A stretch of 64,000 nucleotides of DNA from positions 21,118 to 85,117 of the forward strand of contig DATDPP010000031.1 of assembly GCA_035292685.1 (NCBI GenBank), read 5' to 3'. Below, in pieces: positions 8,329 through 17,118 of this stretch (its first letter is position 1; each line of letters opens with the position of its first letter). The DNA is from JALYNX01 sp035292685. GTDB taxonomy: Bacteria; Actinomycetota; Acidimicrobiia; Spongiisociales; ZC4RG35. Both the position numbers and the translations under genes were made by a program. Under the pieces are notes generated by a model, which did not search any database, was not told the DNA's origin, and saw only the letters and a program-made list of their open reading frames with translations.

Positions 8329-8766
8329 ATGGCCGAGGGAACCTTTCAGACTTTGGAGATCGACGCCTCACCCGAGGTGCTCTACGACGTGGCTGCCGAC
8401 ATCTCCTCCTACCCCGTGTGGGCAACCGGGGTCAAAGAGGTGGAGATCCTCGAAAGCGGGCCGGATGGTCGTGTCGACCGGGCCCGGTTCGTGATCGAAG
8501 TCTTCGTCAAAGAGATCGAATATGTGCTCCGCTATGAGCATGACAGGCCGAATCGCTTGAGTTGGGTGGCCGAGGACAGTGATGACCTCGAGATGCTCGA
8601 AGGCTCCTACACCTTCACCCCCACCAACGGAGCCACTGAAGTCCTGTACGGTTTGAAGGTCACGCTGAAATTCACGATGCCAGGATTCCTGATGCGCCAA
8701 GCCGAGAAGCAGATTGTGACGACTGCGTTGAGGGGCCTTCGCAATAGGGTCAAGGTCGCGGGCTGA
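8329..8766 (+). CDS. SRPBCC/polyketide-cyclase-like protein
   Basis: A 145 aa protein of the START-like fold: EIDASPEVLYDVAADISSYPVW is the typical first strand and helix, followed by a seven-strand sheet and a long C-terminal helix (MRQAEKQIVTTALRGLRNRV). Members bind lipids or hydrophobic ligands; no substrate is evident. It ends 1 base before the ArsA-like gene and was probably cotranscribed with it. Confidence 0.8.
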   Translation: MAEGTFQTLEIDASPEVLYDVAADISSYPVWATGVKEVEILESGPDGRVDRARFVIEVFVKEIEYVLRYEHDRPNRLSWVAEDSDDLEMLEGSYTFTPTNGATEVLYGLKVTLKFTMPGFLMRQAEKQIVTTALRGLRNRVKVAG

Positions 8767-8767
8767 T

Positions 8768-9946
8768 ATGCGAATCATCCTCGTCACCGGCAAAGGAGGG
8801 GTGGGCAAGACCACCGTGGCCGCCTGCACCGCCCTGGCCGCGGCCGACGCCGGATACCGGACCCTCGTCACCTCCACGGACCCGGCGCATTCGCTGTCGG
8901 ATGCACTGGTGGTTCCCCTCGGCAGCGAGCCCACGAAGGTCGTGGCCGGCCTCGATGGGCAACAGATCGATACCCAACGACAACTCGACAAGTACTGGGG
9001 CTCGATCCGGCGTCAGCTGATGGATGTGCTCGACTGGGGAGGCGCCGGCGGCATCGAGGCCGAGGAGTTCCTGGTGTTTCCCGGGATGGACGAGTTGTTC
9101 GCATTGCTCGAGGTCAATCGTCACGCCCGATCGGGTGTCTATGACGTGATAGTGGTCGACTGTGCTCCGACGGCCGAGACCCTGAGGCTGCTCTCCCTGC
9201 CCGAGGTCCTGAGTTGGTACTTCGAGAAGGTCCTGCCGACCGAGCGACGGCTGATGCGTGCGGCGCGGCCCATTCTCAGCCGCCTCACCGACCTGCCGCT
9301 TCCCGCGGACGAGGTGTTCACCTCTGCCCAGGCCGTATTCGAATCGATCGAAGACGTCAAGGCGCTCATGTCGACACCTGAGGTGACCTCGGCACGTCTG
9401 GTGGTCAACCCGGAGAAGATGGTGATCGATGAGGCTCGTCGCACCTACAGCTATCTGGGCCTCTTCGGCTACGGAGTGGATGGGGTGGTGGTCAACCGGG
9501 TGCTGCCCGACATCGTCGCCGACCCATACTTCGAGCGCTGGCGGGCGATCCAAAAGGGGCATCTGGACACCATCGACGACGCCTTCCCCGAGATCCCGCG
9601 ACTTTTGCTCCGGCTATTCGACGACGAGATGGTGGGCATCGACCGGCTCCGCTTCATGGCCACGGAGCTATACGGCGACGACGACCCGATCCGGGACTTC
9701 GTCGCCACCAGGCCATTCCGCATCTCCGACGCCGAGGGCGGGGTTTCGATGGAGATCGACATCCCATTCGTCGAGAAGTCCGATCTCGATGTGCTCCGCC
9801 ACGGGCACGAGATGTACATCCAGGTCGGGCCCTACCGCAGGTCCTTCATCCTTCCCGACGCATTACATCGTCGCGAGGTGACGCGAGCCCGCCTCGATGG
9901 TGGAACCCTCACCGTTTCCTTCTCCGATCCGGACGCCAAATCGTGA
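8768..9946 (+). CDS. ArsA/Get3-family ATPase with C-terminal HSP20-like domain
   Basis: A 392 aa protein. The deviant Walker A (P-loop) GKGGVGKTTVAA is at residues 8-19, followed by DPAHSLSDAL (switch I, ArsA-type), DVIVVDCAPTAETLRLLSLP (switch II), and an A-loop region. The last 80 residues form a beta-rich HSP20-like domain found in actinobacterial ArsA homologues. No metal-binding cysteine triad of arsenite pumps is seen, and there is no arsB nearby, so a tail-anchored-protein or chaperone role is more plausible than arsenite export. This is one of three ArsA-like ATPases in the window. Confidence 0.85.
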   Translation: MRIILVTGKGGVGKTTVAACTALAAADAGYRTLVTSTDPAHSLSDALVVPLGSEPTKVVAGLDGQQIDTQRQLDKYWGSIRRQLMDVLDWGGAGGIEAEEFLVFPGMDELFALLEVNRHARSGVYDVIVVDCAPTAETLRLLSLPEVLSWYFEKVLPTERRLMRAARPILSRLTDLPLPADEVFTSAQAVFESIEDVKALMSTPEVTSARLVVNPEKMVIDEARRTYSYLGLFGYGVDGVVVNRVLPDIVADPYFERWRAIQKGHLDTIDDAFPEIPRLLLRLFDDEMVGIDRLRFMATELYGDDDPIRDFVATRPFRISDAEGGVSMEIDIPFVEKSDLDVLRHGHEMYIQVGPYRRSFILPDALHRREVTRARLDGGTLTVSFSDPDAKS

Positions 9947-10128
9947 AAGAGCAATCCGAAGCCATGCAGGCCGTGGCCCGCGCCGGGCGGCGAGCGGTCT
10001 ATCACCTGCTACAGGCGGCGGTGGAAGGGTTGAAGGCCGTGGAAGCCGTGATCGAGGAGTTGGGGAGCATCGGGGACAATGAGAAGGGCGAGGCCGGGGA
10101 GACCGTGACCAGGATCGAGATCGAATGA
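9943..10128 (+). CDS. short helical protein coupled to the ArsA-like gene
   Basis: A 61 aa protein starting GTG within the stop of the ArsA-like gene (GTGA) and ending in the ATG of the next gene (ATGA). It is an amphipathic Ala/Glu-rich helix (about 5-45) followed by a charged tail. No family recognised. Overlap on both sides supports it being real. Confidence 0.6.
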   Translation: MKEQSEAMQAVARAGRRAVYHLLQAAVEGLKAVEAVIEELGSIGDNEKGEAGETVTRIEIE

Positions 10129-10553
10129 CCAACGAGCCCCACAGTGTCCGACCCGATCAGGTCCTTCCCCCTCTCGGGGACCAAGTCTCGGTCCGCCACC
10201 TTGCCAAGGACGCCGTTCTGTTGGTGCCCAATTTCGTCAAGCTGGTGGCGAGGCTTCTCACCGACCCCCGGGTCCCTCGGCGCTCCAAGATCGCCTTGGG
10301 GATGGCCGCCGCCTATGTCGTCAGCCCCATCGACCTCCTCCCCGAGTTCATCCCGGTTTTCGGTTGGCTCGACGACCTCCTGATCCTCATCTACGTCCTC
10401 GACCGGGTGATCGAGCGAGCCGGCCCGGAGGTGGTCGGGGAGCATTGGGACGGCCCCGGAGACCTGCTCGGGTTGATTCGTGAGGTCCTCGGGGTGTCCC
10501 GAAATGTGATCCCCGGTCGGTTGCGGGTCGTGATCGACCGTCTCCACGGCTGA
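10125..10553 (+). CDS. YkvA-family (DUF1232) membrane protein
   Basis: A 142 aa protein. The DUF1232 core is clear: LARLLTDPRVPRRSKIALGM, AAYVVSPIDLLPEFIPVFGW and LDDLLILIYVL, giving two short hydrophobic segments with the characteristic SPIDLLPE motif. Function of the family is not established. It overlaps the previous gene by ATGA and is the last gene of this small operon. Confidence 0.85.
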   Translation: MTNEPHSVRPDQVLPPLGDQVSVRHLAKDAVLLVPNFVKLVARLLTDPRVPRRSKIALGMAAAYVVSPIDLLPEFIPVFGWLDDLLILIYVLDRVIERAGPEVVGEHWDGPGDLLGLIREVLGVSRNVIPGRLRVVIDRLHG

Positions 10554-10582
10554 ACCGGGCTCGACTGCCCTACTCTTCGACG

Positions 10583-11626
10583 ATGGCCTTCGATGACGGC
10601 ATCGCCGACTTCAGATCCGACACGGTCACCCGGCCCACACCAGAGATGCTGGCGGCCATGGTCGCCGCCCCGCTTGGCGATGACGTCTACCACGACGACC
10701 CGACCGTCAACCTCCTCGAGGAGGAGTCGGCCTCGGTCACCGGCAAGGAGGCGGCAATCTTCGTCCCGACCGGGACCATGGGTAACCAACTTTCGATCAT
10801 GGCACACACCCACCCCGGCGAGGAAATCATCGCCCATGAGGGGAGCCACGTCCGCAGCATCGAGGCCGGGGCGCCTCAGGCACTATCCGGCGTCGCCTTC
10901 AGGACAGTGTCCGGCGATGGTGGGCGCATCGAGCCCGAAGACGTCGAACAGGCGATGGAATTGAGCGGTTCCTTCGTGGGACCGGGCATCTTCCCCCGCA
11001 TCGGGCTCCTGGTGTGGGAGAACACCCACAATCTGTCGGGGGGAAGAGTGATCCCGGTGGACCTGATGGAAAAGACATCGCACGTGGCCCGCGCCCATTC
11101 CCTGAAGATCCATGTCGACGGGGCGAGGATCTTCAACGCGGTGGCGGCGTCGGGCGTGGCCGCGGATCGATACGCCGCCGTAGCCGACACGATCCAGTTC
11201 TGCTTCTCGAAAGGACTGGGGGCCCCGGTGGGATCCATCGTGTGTGGGACGCAGGCGCTGATGGACGAAATTCGCTATCTGCGGAGGCGTCTCGGCGGCG
11301 GGATGCGACAAGCAGGGGTGCTGGCTGCTGCGGCACGGGTGGCCCTACGCGGCCGGGAGAGGCTTGTCGAGGATCACGTCCTGGCCACCGCACTCGGGGT
11401 GAGCCTCGCCGAGCGGTTCCCGGGCTCGGTCGACCCGATGACGGTGGAGACCAACATGGTTCGTGTCAGCTTCGCCGCCCTGGGCATGGAATGGGCGGAG
11501 GTCAGCGAGAGGCTGGATGCGTCGGGGATCAAAATCAATCCCCCCATGGCCGGATGGTGGAGGATCGTCACTCACCGCGATGTCGACTCCGCTGACATGG
11601 GCCGGCTCCTGTCGGTGCTGGAGTAA
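10583..11626 (+). CDS. ltaE: low-specificity L-threonine aldolase
   Basis: A 347 aa fold-type I PLP enzyme that cleaves threonine or allo-threonine to glycine and acetaldehyde. DFRSDTVTRPTPEM is the standard start, FVPTGTMGNQL binds the PLP phosphate, HVDGARIFNA contains the Asp that contacts the pyridine nitrogen, and FCFSKGLGAPVGS holds the Schiff-base lysine (Lys210). Length fits the family. It lies 29 bases after the YkvA gene and just upstream of the fatty-acid operon. Confidence 0.9.
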   Translation: MAFDDGIADFRSDTVTRPTPEMLAAMVAAPLGDDVYHDDPTVNLLEEESASVTGKEAAIFVPTGTMGNQLSIMAHTHPGEEIIAHEGSHVRSIEAGAPQALSGVAFRTVSGDGGRIEPEDVEQAMELSGSFVGPGIFPRIGLLVWENTHNLSGGRVIPVDLMEKTSHVARAHSLKIHVDGARIFNAVAASGVAADRYAAVADTIQFCFSKGLGAPVGSIVCGTQALMDEIRYLRRRLGGGMRQAGVLAAAARVALRGRERLVEDHVLATALGVSLAERFPGSVDPMTVETNMVRVSFAALGMEWAEVSERLDASGIKINPPMAGWWRIVTHRDVDSADMGRLLSVLE

Positions 11627-11657
11627 CCGAGCCCGGAACGCAGGAGTCGGATAGCAA

Positions 11658-12599
11658 GTGAGTGTCGGAATCCTCTTTCCCGGTCAGGGGAGTCAGCACG
11701 TCGGGATGGGGAGGGATCTCTTCGAAACCAGACCCGACCTGCTCGGAGAGCGTGCCGATCGGGTGCTCGGATGGTCTCTCCGGTCGATGTGCCTCGAAGG
11801 CCCTGAGGAGGAGTTGACCCGCACCGAGCACGCGCAGCCAGCCCTGTTCGCCCTCTCCTTTGCACTTTGGGATCTGCTCGTCGCCGAAACCGGCATCGTC
11901 CCAGGGGGTGCGGCCGGGCACTCGTTGGGGGAATACACCGCTCTGACCGCCGCCGGCTTCTTCGATTACGACACCGCCCTGTCTGTGGTGGCTCGCCGGG
12001 GGCGGGCGATGGCCGCAGCCGCCGATCTCGCCCCATCGGGGATGGCCGCGTTGTTGGGGGCTGACGAGGCCGAAGCCGAGGAGATCTGTGCCCGGCGAAG
12101 AGAGATGGGCGGCCAACTCGAGGTGGCCAATATCAACGCGCCGGGACAGGTCGTCGTCGCCGGTGGGTCCGACGACATCGACTGGCTGGTGGCGAGTGCA
12201 CGAGATCTCGGGGTGCGACGGGCGATCCCACTCAAGGTCGCCGGGGCTTTCCATTCGACCTTCATGGACCCGGCGGCGACCGTCGTTGCCTCGGCGCTCG
12301 AGGAGGCGGCGGTTGGCGAGCTTGCTTTCCCGGTTTGGGCCAACACGACCGGCAATCCCCATCGGATCGATACGGTGAAGGAGTTGCTGGTCCGCCAGGT
12401 CGTGGCTCCGGTGCGATTCTCCGACAGCCTGGTGAACATGGCTGCTTCCGGGATCGACACCTTCGCCCACGTCGGACCGGGTGACGTGACCGCCGGCCTG
12501 GCACGGAGGTCTGTGGAAGATGCCCGGGTCGTGGTCGTGTCCGGCATCGCGGACATCGGGGCGGCGGCGGAGGCTATCGGTACCATGGGCCGACTTTGA
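11658..12599 (+). CDS. fabD: malonyl-CoA:ACP transacylase
   Basis: A 313 aa enzyme that loads malonate onto acyl carrier protein. It starts GTG 11658, with FPGQGSQ at the N-terminus, the nucleophile in GHSLGEY (Ser89), and the catalytic His in AGAFHSTFM (His199). It opens a five-gene type II fatty-acid synthesis operon in the order fabD-fabH-fabG-acpP-fabF, with fabH starting 10 bases after its stop. Confidence 0.95.
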   Translation: MSVGILFPGQGSQHVGMGRDLFETRPDLLGERADRVLGWSLRSMCLEGPEEELTRTEHAQPALFALSFALWDLLVAETGIVPGGAAGHSLGEYTALTAAGFFDYDTALSVVARRGRAMAAAADLAPSGMAALLGADEAEAEEICARRREMGGQLEVANINAPGQVVVAGGSDDIDWLVASARDLGVRRAIPLKVAGAFHSTFMDPAATVVASALEEAAVGELAFPVWANTTGNPHRIDTVKELLVRQVVAPVRFSDSLVNMAASGIDTFAHVGPGDVTAGLARRSVEDARVVVVSGIADIGAAAEAIGTMGRL

Positions 12600-12609
12600 G
12601 GAGACGCTT

Positions 12610-13695
12610 ATGCGCAATGCCGAGATAACCGGATGGGGCAAGTGCATGCCGCCCAACGTTCTCTCTAATCACGATCTGGAGCAGCTGGTCGACACCTCGG
12701 ACGAGTGGATCACTACGCGGACCGGGATCAAAGAGCGGCGGATCAGCCACGTCGAGGCGTCCGAATTGGCAGCGGTGGCCGGTCTCCGGGCGCTGGCCGC
12801 GGCGGGCAAGACCGTGGACGAGGTGGATCTGATCCTGATCGCCACCTGCACCGGTGACTCCATCCTCCCGTCCACGGCCTCGGTGGTGCAGAAGAGGATG
12901 GAGGCCTGGAACGCGGCAGCCATGGATATCAACGCCGCCTGCTCGGGATTCGTCTACGGGTTGGTGGTGGGCACCAACATGATCCGCGGAGGCACCCACC
13001 AATCGGTGCTCGTGATCGGGGCCGAGAAGCTGCACTATCTGATGGATTTCACCGACCGCGCCACGTGTGTCCTCTTCGGTGATGGCGCCGGGGCCGTCCT
13101 GCTCGAGCCAACCGACGAGCCGATAGGCCTGCTCTCATCGGAGTTGGGCATGGACGGCTCGGTGGGGCACATCCTCCAAACCCCAAGGGACGGGACGGCG
13201 GGTGACCGGGAGCCGATCAACCCTGCCCTGTCGTCGCTCACGATGGAGGGTCAGGAAGTCTTCCGCCGAGCGGTCACGACCATGGGTGATTCGACAGCAA
13301 GGGCCATCGAACAAGCCGGTCTCACATCCGATGACATCGACTTGCTCATTCCCCATCAGGCCAATGTGCGGATCATCGACGCCACTGCTCGCAGGCTGGG
13401 GTTTGATGAGGCCAAGGTCTACGTGAACATCCATTCCTACGGCAACACCTCGGCGGCCACCATCCCGGTGGCCCTCACCGAGGCATTGGAGGAGGGCAGG
13501 ATCAAGCCGGGATCGACGATCGCCTTCACCGCTTTCGGCGGTGGGCTCACCTGGGGATCGGCCATCTATCGATGGGGCTCACGGGTGGAGGCGTTGGGTG
13601 AGAGTGACGCCCAGCTACCACCGCCGGATCGGACGACGATGGAGCTGCTTCAACCCAACTTCGACTTCTTCGGCCTGCCGGAGAAACTGACGTGA
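12610..13695 (+). CDS. fabH: 3-oxoacyl-ACP synthase III
   Basis: A 361 aa enzyme from ATG 12610, preceded by GAGGAGACG. It condenses an acyl-CoA starter with malonyl-ACP to begin each fatty-acid chain. The triad is visible: Cys111 in NAACSGFVYGL, His in LIPHQANVRII and Asn in NIHSYGNTSAAT. The C-terminus runs about 30 residues past the usual end (EALGESDAQLPPPDRTTMEL and on), longer than FabH from model species. It overlaps fabG by GTGA. Confidence 0.95.
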   Translation: MRNAEITGWGKCMPPNVLSNHDLEQLVDTSDEWITTRTGIKERRISHVEASELAAVAGLRALAAAGKTVDEVDLILIATCTGDSILPSTASVVQKRMEAWNAAAMDINAACSGFVYGLVVGTNMIRGGTHQSVLVIGAEKLHYLMDFTDRATCVLFGDGAGAVLLEPTDEPIGLLSSELGMDGSVGHILQTPRDGTAGDREPINPALSSLTMEGQEVFRRAVTTMGDSTARAIEQAGLTSDDIDLLIPHQANVRIIDATARRLGFDEAKVYVNIHSYGNTSAATIPVALTEALEEGRIKPGSTIAFTAFGGGLTWGSAIYRWGSRVEALGESDAQLPPPDRTTMELLQPNFDFFGLPEKLT

Positions 13696-14441
13696 CCTCA
13701 CCTGAAGGGGCAAGGGTGGCTCTGGTGACCGGGGGGTCACGGGGAATCGGCCGTGCCATCGCCATCCGTCTCGCCGGATCGGGTCATCAGGTGGCTGTGA
13801 ACTATGCCACCAACGCCGTCGCCGCCGCGGACGTGGTGGCGGCCATCGAAGCCGGAGGAGGGCGTGCCATTGCCCATGGCGCCGATGTGTCCCAGGAGGA
13901 TCAGGTCGAGGAGATGTTCGAGAAGGTGGGCGCAGCCCTGGGCCCGGTGTCGGTCCTGGTCAACAATGCGGGGATCACCAAGGACAATCTGCTGCTTCGG
14001 ATGAGCCCCAAAGACTTCGACGCGGTGATCGACACCAATCTCCGGTCGGCCTACCTGTGCACCAGGGCCGCCTTGCGGGGGATGCTCAAGATGCGTTGGG
14101 GGCGGATCGTGTCGATCGCCTCCGTCTCGGGAATCGCGGGAAACGCCGGTCAGGCCAACTATTCGGCGTCCAAGGCGGGCATGATCGGGCTCTCCAAATC
14201 GATCGCCAAGGAGATCGGGTCGAGGGGGATCACCGTCAACGTAGTGGCGCCGGGATTCATAACCACCGAATTGACCGCGGGCCTCAGGGATGGGGCAAAG
14301 CAGGGCCTGACGGACTCCATCTCGCTGCGGCGTTTTGGGTTGCCGGAAGAGGTCGCAGCAGTCGTCGACTTTCTCGTATCGGAAGGGGCCTCGTACATCA
14401 CCGGCCAGGTGCTGGCGGTGGACGGAGGGCTAACCCTGTAA
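13692..14441 (+). CDS. fabG: 3-oxoacyl-ACP reductase
   Basis: A 249 aa short-chain dehydrogenase that reduces 3-oxoacyl-ACP with NADPH. The cofactor loop is GGSRGIGRAIA, NNAG is followed by ITKDNLLLRM (the FabG-typical segment), catalytic Ser lies in SIASVSG, and Tyr157-x3-Lys161 in NYSASKAG. GTG start overlapping the fabH stop. Operon position confirms the fatty-acid role over other SDR functions. Confidence 0.95.
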   Translation: MTSPEGARVALVTGGSRGIGRAIAIRLAGSGHQVAVNYATNAVAAADVVAAIEAGGGRAIAHGADVSQEDQVEEMFEKVGAALGPVSVLVNNAGITKDNLLLRMSPKDFDAVIDTNLRSAYLCTRAALRGMLKMRWGRIVSIASVSGIAGNAGQANYSASKAGMIGLSKSIAKEIGSRGITVNVVAPGFITTELTAGLRDGAKQGLTDSISLRRFGLPEEVAAVVDFLVSEGASYITGQVLAVDGGLTL

Positions 14442-14479
14442 CTTCTCCGAACCCACCGACCAACGAAAGAGAGCAAGGA

Positions 14480-14725
14480 ATGGAAAGAAGCGAAGTAGCC
14501 GATCGACTCGGCGAGGTGCTCGTGTCGGAGCTCGGGCTCGACGCCGCCAAGATCTCCGAGGAGGCACACTTCGAGGAGGACCTCGACGTGGACAGCCTCG
14601 GCGTCGTCGAGCTACTCATGGCGCTCGAGGACGAGTTCGGCGTCAAGATCCCCGACGAGGAAGCCGAGTCGATCATGACCGTCGGTCAGGCCATCGATGT
14701 CGTTTACGGCAAATTGGGAGGCTGA
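14480..14725 (+). CDS. acpP: acyl carrier protein
   Basis: An acidic 81 aa protein. Ser39 in DVDSLGVVEL is the phosphopantetheine attachment site. Four-helix ACP pattern, with helix III near PDEEAESIMTVGQAIDVV. Start ATG 14480 follows an AAGGA ribosome-binding site. It shuttles acyl intermediates among the neighbouring Fab enzymes. It is separated from fabF by only 3 bases. Confidence 0.95.
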   Translation: MERSEVADRLGEVLVSELGLDAAKISEEAHFEEDLDVDSLGVVELLMALEDEFGVKIPDEEAESIMTVGQAIDVVYGKLGG

Positions 14726-14728
14726 GCG

Positions 14729-15982
14729 TTGATTTCATCCGAGCGACGACGAGTCGTCGTCACCGGGCTCGGGGCGGTCACACCCATCGGCGACGACGTC
14801 GCCTCCACCTGGAAGGCGATGCTCTCGGGCACCTCAGGTATCGGGCCGATCACCCAATTCGACGCCACCGGATATCGGACCACCATCGCCGGTGAGGTCA
14901 AGGAATGGGACCCGGAGAAGCACTTCGATCGCCGCGAGGTGCGGCGGCTGGACCGTTACACCCAGTTCTTCTTGGTGGCGGTTCGCCAGGCTCTCCAGGA
15001 AGCGGGCCTCTCGTTCGATGAGGACGACGAAGCCGCGACCCGGGCCGGCGTGATGGTCGGAGCCGGGTTCGGGGGGATGGGGTCCTTCATCGAGGAGATA
15101 GAGACCCTCGCAGAGCGGGGCCCGGATCGGGTCAGCCCTACCGGGGTCCCCAGGATCATCCCCAATATGGCAGCCGGGCTGGCCTCGATCGAGCACCACC
15201 TATTCGGCCCGGTGTCGTGTGTCGTCACCGCCTGTTCGGCCTCCGCCAACGCCATTGGTGACGGGGCAGAGTGGATCCGACGCGGCGCCGCTGATGTGGT
15301 CGTGGCCGGAGGGGCCGAGGCCGCCATCACCACGTTTGGGATCGCCACCTTCGCCCAGGCCCGAGCGCTGTCCAGCCGGAATGACGAGCCCACCCGCGCC
15401 TCGCGGCCCTTCGATGCCGGGCGTGATGGATTTGTGATGGGGGAGGGAGGTGCTGCCCTGATACTCGAGGACGAGGGCCATGCCCGGGCGCGAGGGGCGA
15501 CGATCCTGGCCGAGTTGACCGGCTATGGGATGTCGGCCGACGCCTATCACATCACCCTTCCCCGGCCCGGGGGTTCCGGTGCCGCCCGAGCCATGACATC
15601 TGCACTCGCCGACGCCGCCCTCGACCCGATACAAGTCGGGTACATCAACGCCCACGGGACGTCGACCGAGGCCAACGATTCCACGGAGACTGCGGCCATT
15701 CGGATCGCCCTGGGCGCCGCTGCCGACCAGGTTCCGGTCTCATCGACCAAGTCGATGACGGGTCACATCCTGGGCGGAGCCGGGGCGGTCGAGGCAGTGA
15801 CCTGCATCATGGCTCTCCGGGATCAGACCCTTCCTCCCACCATCAACTACGAGGAGCCTGATCCCGAGTGTGACCTCGACTACGTGCCCAACCAAGCCCG
15901 GCCTGCCCGGCTGGAACATGCGATGTCCAACTCGTTCGGGTTCGGTGGGCACAACGTGTCGTTGGTCTTTTCACGGGTTTGA
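14729..15982 (+). CDS. fabF: 3-oxoacyl-ACP synthase II
   Basis: A 417 aa chain-elongation condensing enzyme. The start is TTG 14729, giving RRRVVVTGLGAVTPIG near the N-terminus. Active site: Cys169 in TACSASANAIGDG, His in NAHGTSTEAND, Lys-His in KSMTGHILGGAGAVE. The FGFGGHN glycine-rich end is typical. The last gene of the fatty-acid operon, followed by a UUCG-loop hairpin. Confidence 0.95.
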   Translation: MISSERRRVVVTGLGAVTPIGDDVASTWKAMLSGTSGIGPITQFDATGYRTTIAGEVKEWDPEKHFDRREVRRLDRYTQFFLVAVRQALQEAGLSFDEDDEAATRAGVMVGAGFGGMGSFIEEIETLAERGPDRVSPTGVPRIIPNMAAGLASIEHHLFGPVSCVVTACSASANAIGDGAEWIRRGAADVVVAGGAEAAITTFGIATFAQARALSSRNDEPTRASRPFDAGRDGFVMGEGGAALILEDEGHARARGATILAELTGYGMSADAYHITLPRPGGSGAARAMTSALADAALDPIQVGYINAHGTSTEANDSTETAAIRIALGAAADQVPVSSTKSMTGHILGGAGAVEAVTCIMALRDQTLPPTINYEEPDPECDLDYVPNQARPARLEHAMSNSFGFGGHNVSLVFSRV

Positions 15983-15995
15983 TTGCTGGCCGACT

Positions 15996-16011
15996 TTGCC
16001 CTTCGGGGCAA
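15996..16011. terminator. UUCG-tetraloop hairpin between convergent genes
   Basis: TTGCCC (15996-16001) and GGGCAA (16006-16011) close a TTCG loop, the very stable C(UUCG)G arrangement. It sits 13 bases past the fabF stop, in the gap before the convergent membrane-protein gene, so it can end either transcript. The following sequence is AACCCCC rather than a T-run, so termination may be Rho-assisted. Confidence 0.5.
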
Positions 16012-16083
16012 CCCCCGTTGCCGCGGAGGGCCGAGCAGTTCCAAGCACCTCACCTCGGGCAAACAGACGCCGGTCGGCCAGGG

Positions 16084-16353
16084 CTACCGCCTCGACTCAA
16101 TGTTCGGGCCCTTTTTCTCGTTCCACTCGGCGAGGCTGCGGTAGACCAGGGCCAGGATCAGGACCATCCCGAAGGTCACCACCAGGAACGAGATGGCCGA
16201 CACCAACGCCGCCCAGCCGGGGCAGGAGGTGAGGCTGGCCTCGGCCTCGCGTGACTGACAACTGACGGCGGTCACCATCCAACCCAGGGCTCCCGCCAGC
16301 GCCCCCATCACCAGGGCCGGGATGGCGATCCACGGATTCGGCATCCTTCTCAC
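16084..16353 (-). CDS. small membrane protein
   Basis: An 89 aa protein with two hydrophobic helices (about 8-30 and 46-70) separated by a loop with two cysteines (SCQSREAEASLTSCPG). It starts GTG at 16353 in the stop of the upstream gene (GTGA); ATG 16344 is an alternative. Unrecognised; the overlap with the upstream membrane protein suggests they act together. Confidence 0.6.
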   Translation of the reverse strand: MRRMPNPWIAIPALVMGALAGALGWMVTAVSCQSREAEASLTSCPGWAALVSAISFLVVTFGMVLILALVYRSLAEWNEKKGPNIESRR

Positions 16354-17093
16354 CGGGGATGACCCCTCTCATCGAGATCCGCCGCATCCAGGATCTCTCT
16401 CGGGACCAACTCGGGTGGGATCGGATAGGCGTGGGCGATCTCTCGGGGCGGGTGAAAGGCAACCCCGACTTCGCGCTGCCAGGCCAACGCGAGTACCACG
16501 GAGGCGGTCAACAATGACACCAGGGCCGCGGGAAGCGGTTGGAGGGGCGCCAATGCGATGGCTAACAGTGGCCAGATGACCCTGAGCGCATACAGGCCGC
16601 CGGGGAGGACCTTGGCGTACCACAGGGCGGCCAGGGGGGCGGTGAGCCCAACCACCACGGTCGCAGCTGTCGGCTGGTCCCAAGCCGCCAGGCCGATCGT
16701 GCCCGGAGTCGATGCCAGCAGCAAGGTGACCAGCACGGCTCGAGGGGGTGGGCCGGTGGCCGAGGGGAGTTTGCGGATTCGGTTCGTGACGGCTGGTTGG
16801 AAGAGCAGCGCTCCGGCCGTGATCGAGGCGACAAGGGCCACATACCAGAGCGGGTCGGTCGGTCGGATCACCGCAATCAGGAGGGTGTCGACGACGGTCG
16901 CCACTCCGAGTCGAAGGGCCCAGCGTCCACCGGCGATGATCATGCCGATTACGGCGAGGGTGGCCATGGTGAGCAGCCCGATGCCGACCAGGAGAACGGA
17001 CCACGGAGCGAGGGGGCCCGGATCGACGAGCAGTGCCCCGGTCCAGAGGACGGCGGCGAGAAGTGGGGAGGCGGTCGCCAGAGGAACCCTCAC
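16350..17093 (-). CDS. multi-spanning membrane protein
   Basis: A 247 aa protein with about seven hydrophobic segments from residue 3 to 210, followed by a soluble tail (WQREVGVAFHPPREIAHAYP and on) rich in His and Pro. No transporter signature and no family recognised. It is coupled to the smaller membrane protein downstream and lies 25 bases after the histidine phosphatase stop on the same strand. Confidence 0.6.
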   Translation of the reverse strand: MRVPLATASPLLAAVLWTGALLVDPGPLAPWSVLLVGIGLLTMATLAVIGMIIAGGRWALRLGVATVVDTLLIAVIRPTDPLWYVALVASITAGALLFQPAVTNRIRKLPSATGPPPRAVLVTLLLASTPGTIGLAAWDQPTAATVVVGLTAPLAALWYAKVLPGGLYALRVIWPLLAIALAPLQPLPAALVSLLTASVVLALAWQREVGVAFHPPREIAHAYPIPPELVPREILDAADLDERGHPR

Positions 17094-17118
17094 GCCGGAA
17101 GTTTCGCAGCGAGATCGG

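Noticed and set aside
8768..9946. Arsenite pump ATPase (arsA) assignment.
   Set aside because: No cysteine metal triad and no arsB/arsR/arsD neighbour.
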